36,941 nt of DNA, taken from positions 1 through 36,941 of the forward strand of contig CAJXZO010000010.1 in NCBI GenBank assembly GCA_913062975.1, in the 5' to 3' direction. The notes below the pieces were generated by a model. The model searched no databases. It was not told the DNA's origin and was given only the letters and a program-made list of their open reading frames with translations. The stretch's first letter is position 1, and each line of letters starts with the position of its first letter. The position numbers and the translations under genes are program-made. Origin of the DNA: an uncultured Micrococcales bacterium. GTDB lineage: Bacteria; Actinomycetota; Actinomycetes; Actinomycetales; Microbacteriaceae. Positions 34,387-36,941 of the stretch are shown here, in pieces.

Positions 34387-35156
34387 CACTCCTAGAAATA
34401 ACCGACGCATCGCTGAGCTTTGGCCCCAGGAAAATCTGGGACAAGCTCAGCTTTGCTGTTGAAAGAGGAGAGTTCATTGCCCTGATTGGAGCGAATGGAA
34501 CGGGCAAGTCAACCCTGCTGAAAGCAATCATCGGTGTTCAGCATTTGGACTCAGGAAAGGTTGACCTGGAAGAGGGTGCAAGCCTTAGTTACATCCCACA
34601 ACACCGAACCGAAGACAGTTCAACACCTTTGAAGGTAAAAGACCTGGTCCGATTGGGACTTGATGGCCATAAGCCAGGATTGCCCCTGCCAACCCCAGCG
34701 GCCAAGGAAAAAGTCATGGCAGCACTGAAAAGTGTGCAGGCGTTGGATTTAGCAAATGAGTCAGTTGGCAACCTCAGCGGTGGGGAGATGCAGCGAGTTC
34801 GAGTCGCGCAGGCCATGATTGGCTCTCCTGATTTGATTTTGGCCGATGAGCCACTGAGCAACTTAGATCTGAATCAGCAGCTGGCAGTTAGTGATTTATT
34901 TGAGTTGCAACGCAAGCAGACAGAGGCAGCAGTTTTGTTTGTTACTCACGATGTGAACCCAATCATTGACTATGTTGACAAGGTTTTGTATTTGGCACCG
35001 GGTGGTTATCGCATGGGAACCACTGATGAGGTCATGCAGTCAGATGTTTTGAGTGAGCTTTATGGAGCAGACATTGACGTGGTGAGAAACCAGGGAAGAA
35101 TCGTTGTAATTGGAACCCACGACCACGCCCACCACCCCGGTGAGGATTGGGTCTAG
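34383..35156 (+). CDS. znuC: Zinc ABC transporter ATP-binding protein
   Basis: The 257-aa ABC ATPase has Walker A GANGTGKSTLLKA, signature LSGGEMQRVRVAQAM, Walker B DLILADEPLSNLD and the switch histidine FVTHDVN. It powers ZnuB. The C-terminus is unusual in being rich in His (GTHDHAHHPGEDWV). The start is TTG at 34383, overlapping the znuA stop (TTGA); no better codon is in frame nearby. Confidence 0.93.
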   Translation: MTLLEITDASLSFGPRKIWDKLSFAVERGEFIALIGANGTGKSTLLKAIIGVQHLDSGKVDLEEGASLSYIPQHRTEDSSTPLKVKDLVRLGLDGHKPGLPLPTPAAKEKVMAALKSVQALDLANESVGNLSGGEMQRVRVAQAMIGSPDLILADEPLSNLDLNQQLAVSDLFELQRKQTEAAVLFVTHDVNPIIDYVDKVLYLAPGGYRMGTTDEVMQSDVLSELYGADIDVVRNQGRIVVIGTHDHAHHPGEDWV

Positions 35157-36004
35157 TGCCAACTCTTTTTGACTTCAGTGACTATGACCGACTAATTCCG
35201 TTGGTCACTAACTCTCTAATTGCTGGAGCGCTACTTGCGCTGGTCGGTGGTCTGATTGGTGTTTTTGTCATCACCAGACAGCTGGCATTTGCCGTTCACG
35301 GAGTTAGCGAGTTGAGCTTTGCTGGTGCCGCAATCTTTCTCCTGTTTGGCTTGGATGTTGTGCTGGGTTCAATTGTTGGCTCGATAACCGCAGCTGTCAT
35401 CATTGGAACCCTTGGGGCTCGGGTGCAGGAGAGAAACTCGCTGGTGGCGGTGCTGATGCCTTTTGGACTGGGGATTGGCATTTTGGCACTGTCGCTCTAT
35501 CCAGGCAGGGCTGCAAACAAATTTGGGTTGCTAACGGGTCAAATTGTCACAGTTGATGACCCGCAGGTGACTTGGCTAATCGCAATCTCAGTCAGCGTGC
35601 TGATTGCTATTGCTCTGTTCTGGAGACCATTGGTGTTTGCATCTCTAGATAGCTCGGTTGCTGTTGCCAGAGGTGTGAAGGTGGATCTCATTGGCTGGCT
35701 TTTCATGATTTTGCTGGGTTTAGTTGTTGCAGCAGCGGTGCAAATCATTGGAGCCTTACTGGTGCTTAGCTTGCTGGTCACCCCAGCTGCAGCTGCCCTT
35801 AGGCTTTCTTCCTCACAGTTCTGGGTTCCGGTTATGTCAATTGGCATTGCCATGATCAGTGTTGTCGGTGGGATTTTATTAGCCCTCGGAGGAGGGCTAC
35901 CAATTAGTCCCTATGTAACAACCATCTCGTTTTTGTTTTATTTGGTAGCCAGGGTTCTAACCAGCAAAAGATTTGGAATAATTGGGGTTGGAGGGCGCAA
36001 ATGA
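35156..36004 (+). CDS. znuB: Zinc ABC transporter permease
   Basis: The 282-aa ABC-3 family permease has about eight membrane segments and the conserved GGLIGVFVITRQLAFAVHGV and SELSFAGAAIF near the N-terminus. It forms the channel for Zn2+. I start at GTG 35156, which overlaps the znuC stop; an in-frame TTG at 35147 would sit too close to GAGGA. The stop overlaps the zur ATG by 4 bp. Confidence 0.93.
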   Translation: MPTLFDFSDYDRLIPLVTNSLIAGALLALVGGLIGVFVITRQLAFAVHGVSELSFAGAAIFLLFGLDVVLGSIVGSITAAVIIGTLGARVQERNSLVAVLMPFGLGIGILALSLYPGRAANKFGLLTGQIVTVDDPQVTWLIAISVSVLIAIALFWRPLVFASLDSSVAVARGVKVDLIGWLFMILLGLVVAAAVQIIGALLVLSLLVTPAAAALRLSSSQFWVPVMSIGIAMISVVGGILLALGGGLPISPYVTTISFLFYLVARVLTSKRFGIIGVGGRK

Positions 36005-36393
36005 CTGAACGTCGATCAACCTGGCAAAAAGCAGCCGTGAAGGATGCTTTGACCAAAGCCGATGTGTTCATCTCGGCACAGGATTTGCACAAGCACCTAT
36101 CTGGGGAAAATCAAAAAGTTGGTCTCACCACCGTTTATCGTGCACTGGCTGAGCTTGCCGACACCGGAGAGGCCGATTCGCTCACCACGGCAGATGGCGA
36201 GATGCGCTACAGAGTCTGTCACTCACCCCAACATCACCATCATTTGAGCTGTCGGAATTGTGGGAAAGCAGTAGAAGTTAAGTTCGCTGCGACTGAGGGT
36301 TGGGCTGAAAGATTGGCCAGTGAGCATGGCTTTAGCGATGTCACGCATTCAATTGAGATTTTTGGTGTGTGTGCTGCCTGTGCAGAAAACTAG
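36001..36393 (+). CDS. zur: Zinc uptake regulator (Fur family)
   Basis: The 130-aa Fur-family repressor has a winged helix (residues about 1-80: ALTKADVFISAQDLHKHL, VGLTTVYRALAELADTGE), then HHHHLSCRNCGK and CAACAEN, giving the two CxxC pairs of the structural zinc site. It presumably represses znuACB-zur when zinc is sufficient, via the box at 33222. Assignment to Zur rather than Fur rests on the operon. The ATG overlaps the znuB stop. Confidence 0.93.
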   Translation: MTERRSTWQKAAVKDALTKADVFISAQDLHKHLSGENQKVGLTTVYRALAELADTGEADSLTTADGEMRYRVCHSPQHHHHLSCRNCGKAVEVKFAATEGWAERLASEHGFSDVTHSIEIFGVCAACAEN

Positions 36394-36400
36394 ATGGGGC

Positions 36401-36430
36401 TTGATTTAACCCACACTCACCTCCTAAACT
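36401..36430 (+). promoter_or_regulatory. Promoter of the rpmB-rpmG-rpsN operon
   Basis: TTGATT (36401-36406), an 18-bp spacer and TAAACT (36425-36430) form a reasonable SigA promoter. The start would lie near 36437, leaving a leader of about 70 nt before rpmB. I see no Zur-type inverted repeat here. Confidence 0.5.
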
Positions 36431-36443
36431 TACAGGGTTGAGT

Positions 36444-36492
36444 GGGCAAGAGCCCGACAATCCAATCGAATAACGGATTCATCAGCTTGCCC
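36444..36492 (+). promoter_or_regulatory. Candidate structured leader of rpmB with alternative pairings
   Basis: GGGCAAG (36444-36450) can pair with CTTGCCC (36486-36492), with AATCC/GGATT (36459-36463 / 36475-36479) nested inside. Alternatively GGGC (36444-36447) pairs locally with GCCC (36452-36455). The 3' arm ends just before the ribosome site GGAGG (36497-36501). Regulation is inference. Confidence 0.35.
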
Positions 36493-36505
36493 GCAAGGAG
36501 GAAAA

Positions 36506-36742
36506 ATGGCTGCATATTGCCAGGTCACTGAGAAAAGGCCTCAGTTTGGTAACAACGTTTCGCACGCTCAGAACAAGACCAAACGTCGCTTCACCCCCAA
36601 TATCCAGAAAAAGACCTATTACGTGCCTTCCATGAAGCGCAACGTAACCCTGAACCTATCGACTCGTGGCATCAAGGTAATTGACGCTCGTGGCATCGAA
36701 AAGGTCGTTGGTGAGCTAATCGCTCGCGGAGAGAAGATTTAG
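36506..36742 (+). CDS. rpmB: 50S ribosomal protein L28, without CxxC zinc motifs
   Basis: The 78-aa protein has [55 protein letters not shown]: a full-length L28. Only one cysteine (Cys5) is present, so the zinc ribbon of C-plus L28 is absent. GGAGG lies 4-5 bp before the ATG. It is followed after 2 bp by rpmG. Confidence 0.96.
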   Translation: MAAYCQVTEKRPQFGNNVSHAQNKTKRRFTPNIQKKTYYVPSMKRNVTLNLSTRGIKVIDARGIEKVVGELIARGEKI

Positions 36743-36744
36743 TA

Positions 36745-36912
36745 ATGGCTAAAGAAAAAGACATACGTCCAATCATCAAGATGAAGTCCACCGCGGGCAC
36801 CGGCTTCACCTATGTAACCAAAAAGAACCGTCGTAATGACCCAGACCGCATGGTGCTTAGGAAATATGACCCAGTGGTTCGCAAGCACGTTGAATTTCGC
36901 GAGGAGCGCTAA
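36745..36912 (+). CDS. rpmG: 50S ribosomal protein L33, cysteine-free form
   Basis: The 55-aa product contains [39 protein letters not shown] and ends HVEFREER: L33 without any cysteine, the C-minus form. The ATG follows rpmB by 2 bp, and the stop TAA abuts the next ATG. Confidence 0.95.
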   Translation: MAKEKDIRPIIKMKSTAGTGFTYVTKKNRRNDPDRMVLRKYDPVVRKHVEFREER

Positions 36913-36941
36913 ATGGCTAAGAAATCAAAGATTGCTCGTAA
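36913..36941 (+). CDS. rpsN: 30S ribosomal protein S14 (start only, cut by window edge)
   Basis: Only the first 9-10 codons are present, MAKKSKIAR. This start, directly after rpmG with no gap, matches the long cysteine-free S14 of actinobacteria rather than the short zinc type. The rpmB-rpmG-rpsN order is a known actinobacterial cluster. The rest lies outside the window. Confidence 0.75.

Overview
The window looks like the replication-origin region of a small-genome, relatively AT-rich actinobacterium, most likely a freshwater Microbacteriaceae member of the Luna / Rhodoluna / Aquiluna kind. The evidence is the actinobacterial gene order around oriC (DUF3566-gyrA-gyrB-dciA-recF-dnaN-oriC-dnaA, then rpmH-rnpA-yidD-yidC-khpB-rsmG-parA-parB), the actinobacterial NUDIX / DUF6049-like / murJ / trxB / trxA neighbourhood, cysteine-free ribosomal proteins, very tight gene packing, and base composition below 50 percent GC by eye. 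The taxonomic placement is inference. I see no insertion sequence, prophage or CRISPR array.

Layout. Positions 1-9496 (minus strand): the end of tRNA-Ile(GAU), a DUF3566 membrane protein, gyrA, gyrB, dciA, recF, dnaN, the dnaN-dnaA spacer (oriC) and dnaA. Positions 9497-9788 hold the DnaA-box-rich dnaA upstream region and the rpmH promoter. Positions 9789-14562 (plus strand): rpmH, rnpA, yidD, yidC, khpB, rsmG, a probable 56-residue small ORF, parA and parB, with two perfect parS sites. Positions 14540-20695 (minus strand): a Ddl-like ATP-grasp ligase, a PLP aminotransferase, trxA, trxB, murJ, a short DUF6049-like membrane protein and a NUDIX hydrolase. Positions 20749-26432 (plus strand): the CCA-adding enzyme, rpsF-ssb-rpsR-rplI, a 356-bp spacer packed with DnaA boxes, dnaB, and three small membrane-protein genes. 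Then purB (minus strand), an accessory alpha/beta hydrolase preceded by a tiny WXG-like ORF, a YvlD-type membrane protein (minus strand), a 2-oxoacid dehydrogenase E1alpha-E1beta-E2 operon, a Zur-box-controlled zinc operon (znuA-znuC-znuB-zur), and rpmB-rpmG-rpsN running off the right edge.

How the parts fit. The left and centre hold replication initiation (DnaA, oriC, DciA, DnaB, DnaN), topology control (gyrase) and segregation (ParABS), oriented mostly away from oriC. The right end is a zinc-homeostasis block. A predicted Zur operator overlaps the znuA promoter, ZnuA carries a 4 x 48-bp histidine-rich repeat, ZnuC has a histidine tail, and the neighbouring L28 and L33 (and S18 elsewhere in the window) lack zinc-binding cysteine pairs, which suggests a constitutively zinc-sparing ribosome.

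The observations I rank highest are four perfect DnaA boxes in front of dnaB, parS sites fitted between gene ends with a likely small ORF across one of them, the WXG-like ORF plus hydrolase pair, the histidine repeat of ZnuA, and candidate structured leaders before rpsF and rpmB.
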